Of a DNA stretch of 64,000 bases, positions 26,222 through 34,599 are shown one piece after another (position 1 is the stretch's first letter; the number at the start of each line of letters is the position of its first letter). The stretch is from UBA5603 sp964501315. GTDB lineage: Bacteria > Bacillota_I > Bacilli_A > Izemoplasmatales > Hujiaoplasmataceae. The DNA lies in contig CAZCSO010000007.1 in assembly GCA_964501315.1 (NCBI GenBank), positions 1 to 64,000 on the forward strand. The letters run 5' to 3'. The notes beneath the pieces were generated by a model. The model worked only from the letters and a program-made list of their open reading frames with translations. It did no database searches and was not told the origin of the DNA. Made by a program: the position numbers and the translations under genes.

Positions 26222-26250
26222 ATTTTAACGCACTTGCGTTCGTTTGTAAA
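26222..26250 (-). promoter_or_regulatory. Ferredoxin promoter with palindrome in the spacer
   Basis: On the minus strand: TTTACA (26250-26245), 17-nt spacer, TAAAAT (26227-26222). The perfect palindrome AACGCA-CT-TGCGTT (26227-26240) lies between the hexamers, where a repressor or a spacer-twisting activator could bind. Confidence 0.7.
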
Positions 26251-26384
26251 TCCTAAAAGTGTTTTTTATTGAAATTGGTTAGTTGGATGGATAATGGATA
26301 ATTTTTCGTAAGAAGCCATTAAAACTTCTTGATTAACACCCTTGGATTTGATACAATTGTGAGTGGTATAAAGGAGTGATTAAA

Positions 26385-26600
26385 ATGCCGACATGGTTAG
26401 AAATCGTCTTACCCATCGTGACATTATTAATAGGCGCTGTCGTTGGGTTTTTCTTAGCTAGAAACTATTTTAAGAAATATTTGGAAAAGAATCCTCCCAT
26501 CAACGAAGCAATGGTTCGTGCGATGATGTCGCAAATGGGCCGGACCCCTTCTGAAAAGCAGGTTCGTCAGGTCATGGCTTCCATGAAACAAGCTAAATAA
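26385..26600 (+). CDS. YneF family (UPF0154) small membrane protein
   Basis: 71 aa. One N-terminal transmembrane helix (about residues 6-25, ending in FFLARNYFKKYL) is followed by an amphipathic part with NEAMVRAMMSQMGRTPSEKQ. This is the YneF/UPF0154 pattern found across Firmicutes and Mollicutes; function unknown. ATG 26385 follows AAGGAG. Confidence 0.92.
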   Translation: MPTWLEIVLPIVTLLIGAVVGFFLARNYFKKYLEKNPPINEAMVRAMMSQMGRTPSEKQVRQVMASMKQAK

Positions 26601-26608
26601 AGAAATAA

Positions 26609-26638
26609 AAAATGAGACTTATTTGGTCTCATTTTTTT
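26609..26638. terminator. Bidirectional terminator between yneF-like gene and plsY
   Basis: AATGAGAC (26611-26618), 7-nt loop, GTCTCATT (26626-26633), with A-tract left and T-tract right. Confidence 0.9.
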
Positions 26639-27281
26639 CTTGTTTGTGATGCATCCAGGTATCAAATTTATCAAATACTTTTACGCGATTTTCATTACCC
26701 GCTTTTAATCGTTGATAATTCGTTTTATGGCGATAGATGATAAGACTCGTCGCTAAAAAGGTCATGATGACAAAGGTTAAGTCGGCCTTAAAGTACACAT
26801 GCATAACAATAACCAAAATCAAAGCAAATAGGGTACCGATTGTCGAGGATACGCTCACATATCGAGTGATGAACTCGGTAATCAAGAAAGCAATGACAGC
26901 GCCTAATGCCACCCAAACGTTATAGCTTAGCAACAATCCAAATGATGTGGCAACGCCCTTTCCGCCTTTGAATTTGAACCAGACCGGAAAAACATGGCCG
27001 AGTACGGAGGCAAACCCATAAATAAGCGGATGAAAGAGATCCCATGAGTCAAACCAGGTCGTGTGCAACATGACGATGACGATTAAGCCGCTTTTGAATG
27101 TGTCAAGGACCAATACGGTCCATCCAATCGCCTTGCCAAACACTCGGAAGGCATTGGTTGTACCAATGTTTCCACTGCCAAGTTTTCGGATATCTTGCCC
27201 TTTGAATAATTTCCCTAACAAATAAGAAAACGGTATAGAACCCAATAAATAGGCGAGAAGTATAATGAAATATTTTAACAT
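26619..27281 (-). CDS. plsY: Glycerol-3-phosphate acyltransferase PlsY
   Basis: Polytopic membrane enzyme that transfers acyl from acyl-phosphate to glycerol-3-phosphate, the first step of phospholipid synthesis. The family motifs are intact: LLGSIPFSYLLGK, GSGNIGTTNAFRVFGK (about 36-51) and FPVWFKFKGGKGVATSFG (about 95-112). 220 aa. The start at 27281 is preferred over ATG 27287 since GGAGGA touches the latter. The C-terminal tail (last about 30 residues) is charged and longer than minimal PlsY. It is divergent from parE. Confidence 0.94.
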   Translation of the reverse strand: MLKYFIILLAYLLGSIPFSYLLGKLFKGQDIRKLGSGNIGTTNAFRVFGKAIGWTVLVLDTFKSGLIVIVMLHTTWFDSWDLFHPLIYGFASVLGHVFPVWFKFKGGKGVATSFGLLLSYNVWVALGAVIAFLITEFITRYVSVSSTIGTLFALILVIVMHVYFKADLTFVIMTFLATSLIIYRHKTNYQRLKAGNENRVKVFDKFDTWMHHKQEKNETK

Positions 27282-27330
27282 AACCATTCCTCCAAGTCGT
27301 GAAGATTATATCATAAAACTCGAAAAAACA

Positions 27331-27361
27331 ACTATAAATATAGTCGAACTTTTGGTATAAT
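27331..27361 (+). promoter_or_regulatory. parE promoter with 14-bp palindrome
   Basis: The extended -10 is TGG then TATAAT (27356-27361); no good -35 is seen. The perfect palindrome ACTATA-AA-TATAGT (27331-27344) lies where a -35 would be, and may be an activator or repressor site, or a back-to-back -10 for plsY. Confidence 0.6.
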
Positions 27362-27387
27362 TAAATCATGCGAAAGAGGGTATACGT

Positions 27388-29331
27388 ATGAGCGATCGAA
27401 TTAAAGAAACTTACACCGCCCAGTCCATTCAGATATTGGAGGGATTGGAAGCCGTTCGAAAACGACCAGGGATGTACGTGGGTTCGACCGATTCGCGCGG
27501 ACTCCATCATTTAGTATGGGAAATAGTTGACAACTCCATCGATGAAATCTTAGCTGGATACGGCTCGAATATCAAAGTCCTCATAAAGGAAGATAATTCG
27601 ATTGTGGTATCTGACGATGGCCGAGGTATGCCAGTAGATATGCATTCTTCGGGAATTAGTGCAGTAGAAGTCATCTTTTCGAAACTCCATGCTGGGGGAA
27701 AATTTGGAGCGGCTGGCGGAGCATATAAAGTGTCCGGAGGGCTTCATGGAGTCGGTGCGTCGGTTGTAAATGCGCTGTCTGAATTTTTGGAAGTTACGGT
27801 TCATCGCGATGGATTGATGTATCAAATGCGATTCGAAAAAGGTGGTCGAAAAGTCAAAGAATTGATGGCCATCGGCGAAACAAAGAAAAATGGAACCGAA
27901 GTATGGTTTAAACCCGATGCTTCGATTTTTTCGTCCACGCTCTATAATTATTCCATTATTGAAGAACGGTTGCGAGAGAGCGCATTCTTAATCAAAGGCT
28001 TGAAAATGCAACTGGTTGACGAACGAACTCGACAAAAGGCAACATTCCTTTATGAAGAAGGCATTAAAGCCTATGTTGATTTTATCAATTTTCAGAAGCA
28101 GGTAAGCCATCCTGCAGAATACTTTGATGGAAAATCATCCGATATGGAAATTGAAGTCGCTTTTCAATATACTAAAACCTACACCGAAAATTTGGTGTCG
28201 TTTGTGAATAACGTACGAACAAAAGATGGCGGAACCCATGAAACCGGGTTTAAGTCGGCTTTTACAAAAGTATTTAATGATTTTGGTAAAAAGATGGGAT
28301 TGCTTAAAGCCAACGATGAAGGCTTAGAAGGCGGCGATATTCGGGAAGGATTAACCGCGATTGTATCCATCCGTATTCCTGAGAATCTGTTGCAGTTTGA
28401 AGGTCAGACTAAGAACAAACTAGGAAGTCCCGAAGCACGGAATGCAGTTGAAACCGTCGTGATTGATCAATTGACCATCTTCATGACTGAAAATCCACAA
28501 ACCGCTGAGATGTTGATTGAGAAAGCACTCAATGCACGTAACGCACGTGAAGCGGCTCGAAAAGCCAGAGAAGATGCACGTTTGGTCAAAAAAGTATCCA
28601 AAACAGAGACGATTTTGTCAGGGAAATTATCCCCTGCTACGTCGAAAAATCCTAAAATCAACGAGTTGTTTTTAGTAGAAGGCGATTCGGCCGGTGGATC
28701 CGCCAAACAAGGCCGAGATCGAAAGTTTCAGGCGATTTTGCCATTGCGTGGGAAAGTCATCAACTCGGAAAAACAAAAAATGGAAGACGTTTTAAAAAAT
28801 GAAGAAATTGCGACCATCATCTCCACCGTCGGAGCGGGATTGGGCAGTGATTTCAATCTTAATAAAGCGAATTACAATAAAATCATCATTATGACCGATG
28901 CGGATACCGACGGTGCGCACATCCAGGTTCTTCTGATTACCTTTTTCTTCCGATACATGCGTCCATTGGTAGAAGCCGGACGACTCTATATTGCTTTGCC
29001 TCCACTTTATAAAATAACCAAGGTAGGAAAAAAAGAAGAAGTCCAATATGCTTGGACAGAAGAAGATCGTGAAAGACTATGTCGTTCTTTCAAAACCTAT
29101 CAAATTCAACGTTACAAAGGTTTGGGCGAGATGAATGCATCGCAATTATGGGAAACCACAATGGATCCAGACTCACGTACGTTGATTAAGGTAACGATTG
29201 AAGATATGGCGGATGCTGAACAACGCATTCGCGTTCTCATGGGTGATGACGTTGAACCCAGAAAAGAATGGATAGACAGCAACGTCTCCTTTGCTTCTGA
29301 AGATGACTTCAAGATTAAGGGGGCAGAGTAA
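27388..29331 (+). CDS. parE: DNA topoisomerase IV subunit B (ParE)
   Basis: ATPase subunit of the decatenating type II topoisomerase. GHKL ATPase motifs: VDNSIDE, DDGRGMPVD and GLHGVGASVVNALS (about 112-125). The Toprim motifs VEGDSAGGSAKQGRDR (about 430-445) and MTDADTDGAHI (about 500-510) and the C-terminal RYKGLGEMNASQLWETTMDP are present. 647 aa. ParE rather than GyrB is chosen by the short length, sequence style and direct coupling to parC; this is fairly but not fully certain. Its stop overlaps the parC start (TAATG). Confidence 0.93.
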   Translation: MSDRIKETYTAQSIQILEGLEAVRKRPGMYVGSTDSRGLHHLVWEIVDNSIDEILAGYGSNIKVLIKEDNSIVVSDDGRGMPVDMHSSGISAVEVIFSKLHAGGKFGAAGGAYKVSGGLHGVGASVVNALSEFLEVTVHRDGLMYQMRFEKGGRKVKELMAIGETKKNGTEVWFKPDASIFSSTLYNYSIIEERLRESAFLIKGLKMQLVDERTRQKATFLYEEGIKAYVDFINFQKQVSHPAEYFDGKSSDMEIEVAFQYTKTYTENLVSFVNNVRTKDGGTHETGFKSAFTKVFNDFGKKMGLLKANDEGLEGGDIREGLTAIVSIRIPENLLQFEGQTKNKLGSPEARNAVETVVIDQLTIFMTENPQTAEMLIEKALNARNAREAARKAREDARLVKKVSKTETILSGKLSPATSKNPKINELFLVEGDSAGGSAKQGRDRKFQAILPLRGKVINSEKQKMEDVLKNEEIATIISTVGAGLGSDFNLNKANYNKIIIMTDADTDGAHIQVLLITFFFRYMRPLVEAGRLYIALPPLYKITKVGKKEEVQYAWTEEDRERLCRSFKTYQIQRYKGLGEMNASQLWETTMDPDSRTLIKVTIEDMADAEQRIRVLMGDDVEPRKEWIDSNVSFASEDDFKIKGAE

Positions 29332-32018
29332 TGAGTTCATCAGCTAAAAAGAAGATCGAAGCCTTTGTCAACGAGAAGATTATTTCCGAAAATCTTGAAA
29401 ACATCGTTGGTGAACGATTCGGTCGCTATTCAAAATACATCATTCAAGACCGGGCATTACCCGATGTCAGAGATGGTTTGAAACCCGTTCAAAGACGGAT
29501 TCTTTTTGCCATGAATCAATTGGGAATGGGATCCGATAAACCGTATAAGAAATCGGCGAGAATTGTCGGCGAAGTTATCGGTAAATATCATCCGCATGGG
29601 GATAGTTCTGTCTACGATGCGATGGTACGTTTATCGCAATCATGGAAAATGGGTGTTTTGCTCATCGACATGCATGGTAATAACGGATCCATTGACGGCG
29701 ACAGTTCAGCGGCCATGCGATATACTGAAGCTAGATTATCGCCGTTTGCCGAAGCGCTCTTGCAAGATATCGAAAAAAAGACGGTGGACTTTGTCCCCAA
29801 TTTTGATGATGAGGAATACGAACCCGTCGTTCTTCCTTCAAAATTCCCGAATCTTTTGGTCAATGGAGCGATGGGAATGGCTACGGGATACGCAACCAAC
29901 ATCCCGCCTCACAATTTGAATGAAGTCATTGATGCCACCATTTTTCGTCTTGAAAATCCGAATTGTTCGGTTGATGACATGATAAAACTCATGCCTGGCC
30001 CAGATTTCCCAACGGGAGGTATTGCGACTAATGCCGATGAAATAAGAAAAGCCTATACCACGGGGAGAGGACGAATCGTCCTTAAGTCACGTGTTGAATT
30101 ATCGGATACTGCGTTAGTTATCACCGAAATTCCTTATGAAGTCAATAAAGCCGATCTGGTTCGTAAGATTGACGAAATACGATTAAAAAAGAAAATTGAT
30201 GGAATCATCGAAGTCCGAGACGAATCCGACCGAGAAGGTCTACGAATTGTGATTGATATCTCAAAAGAAATCAACTCGGAAGTTATCTTGGCCTATTTAG
30301 AAAAAAATACCGATTTATCGGTGTCGTTTAACTATAATATGGTCGCTATTAACCAAAAATCACCGAAATTAATGGGATTACTCGAAATTGTTGATGCCTA
30401 CATTATTCATCAAAAGGAGATTATTCGAAACCGTTCAAACTTTGATCTCGCCAAAGCCGAAAAACGAAAACACATTGTCGAGGGATTCATTCGTATGGTC
30501 GATATTCTCGACCCCATCATTGAAGTCATTCGTCATTCGACGGGTAAGAAAGATGCCATTACGAATTTGATCGATATGTTTGAATTTTCGGATCTTCAAG
30601 CGGAAGCGATTGTCATGCTGCAATTGTATCGGTTATCCACAACCGATGTTGAGGAAGTGAAAGCGGAAGCGATGGAATTAACCAAAACCATTGCTTTGCT
30701 TCAAAAAATCCTTCGTAACGAACATGAACTTGAAAACACCATTAGTAAAGAATTAAGACAATTCTCGACAAAAAACGCAGTTACAAGACGGACTCAGATT
30801 GTCGAATCCATAGAACGAGTTCAAATTTCAGAACAAGATCTCATTCAGCACGAAACCGTCATCGTCGCGATGACCCGAGATGGGTATCTAAAACGCTCTT
30901 CTTTAAAGAGTGTATTAGCAACGACCAATGGGGATTCGGGATTAAAACAGGACGATTGCATTATCAAGCAAGTCGAAATATCTACGAAATCGACGTTACT
31001 GATTTTTACGAACTTCGGAAATTATGCGATTGTTCCTGTGTTTAAGATACCTGATAAAAAGTGGAAAGAGATCGGTGAGTATTTGGGATCGTTTGTAAAC
31101 CTTGGAAAGGATGAAACGGTCTTAGATTTTCTGATTATCGACGATTTTGGTGTTCAATCCAACGTTTTATTAGCCAGTAAGGATGGAACCATTAAGCAAG
31201 TTCCGCTTTCATCGTTACAAGCTTCTCGTATTTCTAAAACGTATTCTGCGATGCCTTGTCGCAAAATCAATCCGTTGGTCGCCGTGGATTTATCAGGAGA
31301 ATACGATACTGATATTATCGTCGTATCCAAAAACGGTTATGTTCTCAAGTATGCAACCGATGAAGTTCCGGTATTGAGTCAAACCGCGCGTGGCGTCAAA
31401 GGTATGAATTTGCGTGAAGATGATTTGGTTGGAGCGGTATACGGATCTTCGACATCAAAAGATGAAATCATCTTCTTGACCAATCGTGGGGCTATCAAAC
31501 GTGAATTTTTAGCGAACATTGAACGAGGACATCGTCCAGCAAAAGGGAAAGCTTATTTAAAGACCGTTAAAACCAATCCATATGAATTCGTTGGCGCTGT
31601 ATCGACCAATGTCTTTTACTTAAAAAACTTAGTTACACTTCATATTCAGTGTGAAACGGAAGCCTTATTGATTAAAGGCGACGATTTAAAGCCAGACCGT
31701 TTTGAACACGGTATCCCTTATCTAGAAAAGCAACAAGTTCCAAAAGGAATTTTACTCGATGAAAACGACACAGTGTTGATTGAAAAAATGATGAAAAAAT
31801 TGGCACAGGACAAACCGGAAACGGATGATGAGGAAGAAGAAGTAACTTCATCGATTGACGCTCCCGTCGAGCCTCAATCCGAAGACGATGATGTCGTTAT
31901 TCCCGACATAGAGGAAGATAATTCTGTCATGTGGGAATTAGAAAAAATCTTAAATGCCAACCAAGACGATGAATCCGATGATGAACGCGATGAAATCGTG
32001 CAACAGACGCTCTTCTAA
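29331..32018 (+). CDS. parC: DNA topoisomerase IV subunit A (ParC)
   Basis: DNA-cleaving subunit. The active-site Tyr lies in AAMRYTEARL (about residue 126). VRDGLKPVQRRILFAM and HPHGDSSVYDAMVRLSQSW cover the quinolone-resistance region. The C-terminal beta-pinwheel shows repeats such as GYLKRSSLKS, GTIKQVPLSSL and GYVLKYATDEVP, and no GyrA-box. 895 aa: the tail beyond about 820 is strongly acidic (EEEE, EDDD, ESDDERDE runs) and longer than usual ParC (about 800-820). Confidence 0.94.
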   Translation: MSSSAKKKIEAFVNEKIISENLENIVGERFGRYSKYIIQDRALPDVRDGLKPVQRRILFAMNQLGMGSDKPYKKSARIVGEVIGKYHPHGDSSVYDAMVRLSQSWKMGVLLIDMHGNNGSIDGDSSAAMRYTEARLSPFAEALLQDIEKKTVDFVPNFDDEEYEPVVLPSKFPNLLVNGAMGMATGYATNIPPHNLNEVIDATIFRLENPNCSVDDMIKLMPGPDFPTGGIATNADEIRKAYTTGRGRIVLKSRVELSDTALVITEIPYEVNKADLVRKIDEIRLKKKIDGIIEVRDESDREGLRIVIDISKEINSEVILAYLEKNTDLSVSFNYNMVAINQKSPKLMGLLEIVDAYIIHQKEIIRNRSNFDLAKAEKRKHIVEGFIRMVDILDPIIEVIRHSTGKKDAITNLIDMFEFSDLQAEAIVMLQLYRLSTTDVEEVKAEAMELTKTIALLQKILRNEHELENTISKELRQFSTKNAVTRRTQIVESIERVQISEQDLIQHETVIVAMTRDGYLKRSSLKSVLATTNGDSGLKQDDCIIKQVEISTKSTLLIFTNFGNYAIVPVFKIPDKKWKEIGEYLGSFVNLGKDETVLDFLIIDDFGVQSNVLLASKDGTIKQVPLSSLQASRISKTYSAMPCRKINPLVAVDLSGEYDTDIIVVSKNGYVLKYATDEVPVLSQTARGVKGMNLREDDLVGAVYGSSTSKDEIIFLTNRGAIKREFLANIERGHRPAKGKAYLKTVKTNPYEFVGAVSTNVFYLKNLVTLHIQCETEALLIKGDDLKPDRFEHGIPYLEKQQVPKGILLDENDTVLIEKMMKKLAQDKPETDDEEEEVTSSIDAPVEPQSEDDDVVIPDIEEDNSVMWELEKILNANQDDESDDERDEIVQQTLF

Positions 32019-32055
32019 ACTTCATCAAAAGTTCAAATCAAACGAAGATGAACTA

Positions 32056-32064
32056 TGGTATAAT
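32056..32064 (+). promoter_or_regulatory. Extended -10 promoter of the GLUG lipoprotein gene
   Basis: TGG then TATAAT (32059-32064), 31 nt before the start codon. No clear -35. Confidence 0.68.
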
Positions 32065-32095
32065 TAATAGCGTTTCATCGACAAGGAGAAGACTT

Positions 32096-33364
32096 ATGAA
32101 AAAAATCATCTTTGCCCTTATGATGGGCTTAATCGCTTTGGGCGTATTGGGTTGCGATACCATGACAACGACGCAACCGACAACCCAACCCATAACCGAG
32201 CCTTCCGAATGGATTTCGATTACTACGATTGAAGAACTTCAATCCATGGACATGACAAAGGCCTATCGTTTGGCTCAGGACCTTGATTTATCAGGAATCG
32301 AATGGGAACCCATTGGTTCTCTTTCTGAACCGTTTAGCGGTTGGTTCGACGGCGATAATCATACGCTTTCTAATCTTACAATTACCCAACCCAATCATCA
32401 TTATAATGGTTTGTTTGGGATTGTGACGGGCTCCATTAAAAATCTTTCCGTGACCGATTACGACATAAATTATACCGATGATTTTATAAGCTATGCGGGT
32501 GGGTTAGCCGCTCATATGACTGGCAACATCACCAATGTCACCGTGTCTGGTTCGATTACCATTAACAATTTGACGAGCAACACGTATGCGGGTGGATTGG
32601 TTGGATTTCATTCCGCTTATCTTTCCGATACGACAACCGTAGCTGAGTTTACAACCAGCAATATCGTTAACGCTCATGCCACCGTAACCTTAGACATTAA
32701 AACAGAAAATTTTGCTTTTGTCGGTGGGTTGGTTGGAAAAACCTATAACAGTCACCTGGATCACACCAGTGCAATTGGGACGGTTCAAGCTCTTTCTCGA
32801 AATTACCGCGTGTATTTAGGCGGATTGATTGGGCATAATTTTGGTGGCATCTTAGTCAGCCACGAGAGCCTTGTCGATACCACTGATATAACCATTGAAC
32901 ACAGTTACGCCTCCACCTCGCTTACGGTTATAGACGGCGGTACGTGGGGAAGTGTCGGCGGTCTTATTGGGTATAACCAATATGGACAAATCATTCAATC
33001 CTATGCCTTCGCCGATGTTACGTTAGAAAGCGATGATCATGGCTATGTTGGCGGATTAATTGGCGAAGACTGGAATTCTACGATTGATCAAAGTGTTGCG
33101 GCATTGAACCTCGCTGTGCTGCCGGATGAAAACGATACGAATCAACTCCGTGTTTCCGGACTCATCGGAAGCATCAACGATGTGACGTCCGTTACGACAA
33201 GTTTTTACCGCTCGGTTGCGTATGATGGTGTTAGTGAAACCGCACCCGGAAGTTTGGTTCCTGCCATTAATTTGGTAGACGCTTCTTGGTACACAACCAT
33301 TTTGTCCTGGGACGATACACTCATGGATGTGACGAACGCAATCGCTGTATTATCGCAAGATTAA
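32096..33364 (+). CDS. GLUG-repeat surface lipoprotein
   Basis: 422 aa. A signal peptide ends in VLGC (Cys 20), followed by a Thr/Pro/Gln-rich linker. The body consists of GLUG-type repeats, each with a [AVL]GGL[IVA] core (AGGLAAH, AGGLVGF, VGGLVGK, LGGLIGH, VGGLIGY, VGGLIGE) spaced about 30-50 residues, predicted to form a beta-helix. The N-terminal WISITTIEELQSMDM...YRLAQDLDLSGIEWEPIG is the usual cap of this class. It probably acts outside the cell in adhesion or polymer binding; target unknown. ATG 32096 follows AAGGAG and begins the signal peptide. Confidence 0.87.
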   Translation: MKKIIFALMMGLIALGVLGCDTMTTTQPTTQPITEPSEWISITTIEELQSMDMTKAYRLAQDLDLSGIEWEPIGSLSEPFSGWFDGDNHTLSNLTITQPNHHYNGLFGIVTGSIKNLSVTDYDINYTDDFISYAGGLAAHMTGNITNVTVSGSITINNLTSNTYAGGLVGFHSAYLSDTTTVAEFTTSNIVNAHATVTLDIKTENFAFVGGLVGKTYNSHLDHTSAIGTVQALSRNYRVYLGGLIGHNFGGILVSHESLVDTTDITIEHSYASTSLTVIDGGTWGSVGGLIGYNQYGQIIQSYAFADVTLESDDHGYVGGLIGEDWNSTIDQSVAALNLAVLPDENDTNQLRVSGLIGSINDVTSVTTSFYRSVAYDGVSETAPGSLVPAINLVDASWYTTILSWDDTLMDVTNAIAVLSQD

Positions 33365-33453
33365 TGACGCGTTTTATACGCTAATAGTCTTGTAAACGGG
33401 TTCAAAAAAACTTAAATGATACCAATTAAGTGATTTTTATCATAATTTTACAG

Positions 33454-33477
33454 GGATAATGATGTCATTATCCTTGT
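33454..33477 (+). terminator. Hairpin between the GLUG lipoprotein and the Fic-like gene
   Basis: GGATAATGA (33454-33462) pairs perfectly with TCATTATCC (33465-33473), followed by TTGTTTT. The formal loop is 2 nt, so the top pair would open. It may be a terminator for the gene upstream or an operator for the next gene, whose TATAAT (33485-33490) lies 12 nt downstream. Confidence 0.6.
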
Positions 33478-33507
33478 TTTCATGTATAATGGGTTGGGGT
33501 GAATTTT

Positions 33508-34596
33508 ATGAAATGTTTGGAAACGTTACCGAAAAAGCAAATGCCCAATAATATTATCATGCAAACCATTCGTCTTTATCGTGAGACGGGTAAAAACAAT
33601 TACTATGAATCGCTTTTTAGCAAGGATTTTGAGTTCACTTCGAAACAATTAGCGACGCTCGATGCGTACAGCTTTTATCGTTGTTTTTATTCTGATTTAA
33701 AATTGCCGGAATCGCGTATGAAGTCACTTCAACTCGATTCATCAAAACCGAAAAATCGATCCGAACAATTGTATAAGAATATCTTAGAAATCTTTAAAAT
33801 AATTCATGCGCCCAAACGTGCGGATTTTGAATTGACGGTTCCTGAAATTCATAATTTAGTGACCCTCCTCTATAAGGATTATTATCCTAAAGAACAACTG
33901 ACCTATCAAAAGGTCGATCGCCAAAAGCATTCGCTTCTTTCAACCGAAAGTGTATCAAAACGAGAAATGCTTGAAGCGATGATTCAATCGTATCAAGCCT
34001 TAAAAAAGTCAAATGAATACGAAGCAACGTATCTTCATCTCAACTTTATGATTGATTTCATGAATATGGACGTATACAAAATTCCCGAAAATTCGGTCAT
34101 TGCCATCTTGGTATACTACATCCTTGGGATGCAAGAAGGCATGATGGCCAGCCGATATGTATCGTTTTTTTCTCGGTTACTTATCAATATAAAAGAGTAC
34201 CAACAGGCACGCGATTTGACCCGACTCAATTGGAAAGAAGGGTATTCTGAAATCATGCCTTTGCATCGTTTTTTCCTTTCACTTTACGATCATCTTTATG
34301 AAGAGTTAGAAGAAACCGCTCGTGATTATGACTACGAATCGCATCTGGAAATATCGAAATCCGATTATATTGAAAATACGATTGACAAACTCAATCAAGT
34401 CTTTTCAAAAGAAGACATCCGTATGAAGCACCCACTTATATCGGATTCGACCATCAACCGCACCTTAAAACGACTTCAGGAAGAAAATAAAGTTCGTCCT
34501 TTGGGTAAAGGCAGAAGCGCTAAATGGATTAAACTTTATCAAAAAGAAACCAAAAAGACGATGATGAAACAAATGAATTTGGATTTGGAGGGATAA
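33508..34596 (+). CDS. Fic-like protein lacking the catalytic motif, with C-terminal winged helix
   Basis: 362 aa. The C-terminus (about 305-345: HPLISDSTINRTLKRL, then VRPLGKGRSAKWIKL) is a winged helix of the kind found at the end of many Fic proteins. The middle (about 110-270) has the helical rhythm of a Fic fold, with a late WKEGYSEIMPLHRFFLSLYDHL that resembles the post-catalytic helix. However, no HPFxxGN AMPylation motif is present. ATG 33508 follows GGGGTG; an in-frame GTG at 33499 is part of that site. It ends 3 nt before nadC, so it may be a regulator of that gene. Fold assignment is by eye and moderate. Confidence 0.55.
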   Translation: MKCLETLPKKQMPNNIIMQTIRLYRETGKNNYYESLFSKDFEFTSKQLATLDAYSFYRCFYSDLKLPESRMKSLQLDSSKPKNRSEQLYKNILEIFKIIHAPKRADFELTVPEIHNLVTLLYKDYYPKEQLTYQKVDRQKHSLLSTESVSKREMLEAMIQSYQALKKSNEYEATYLHLNFMIDFMNMDVYKIPENSVIAILVYYILGMQEGMMASRYVSFFSRLLINIKEYQQARDLTRLNWKEGYSEIMPLHRFFLSLYDHLYEELEETARDYDYESHLEISKSDYIENTIDKLNQVFSKEDIRMKHPLISDSTINRTLKRLQEENKVRPLGKGRSAKWIKLYQKETKKTMMKQMNLDLEG

Positions 34597-34599
34597 ACC

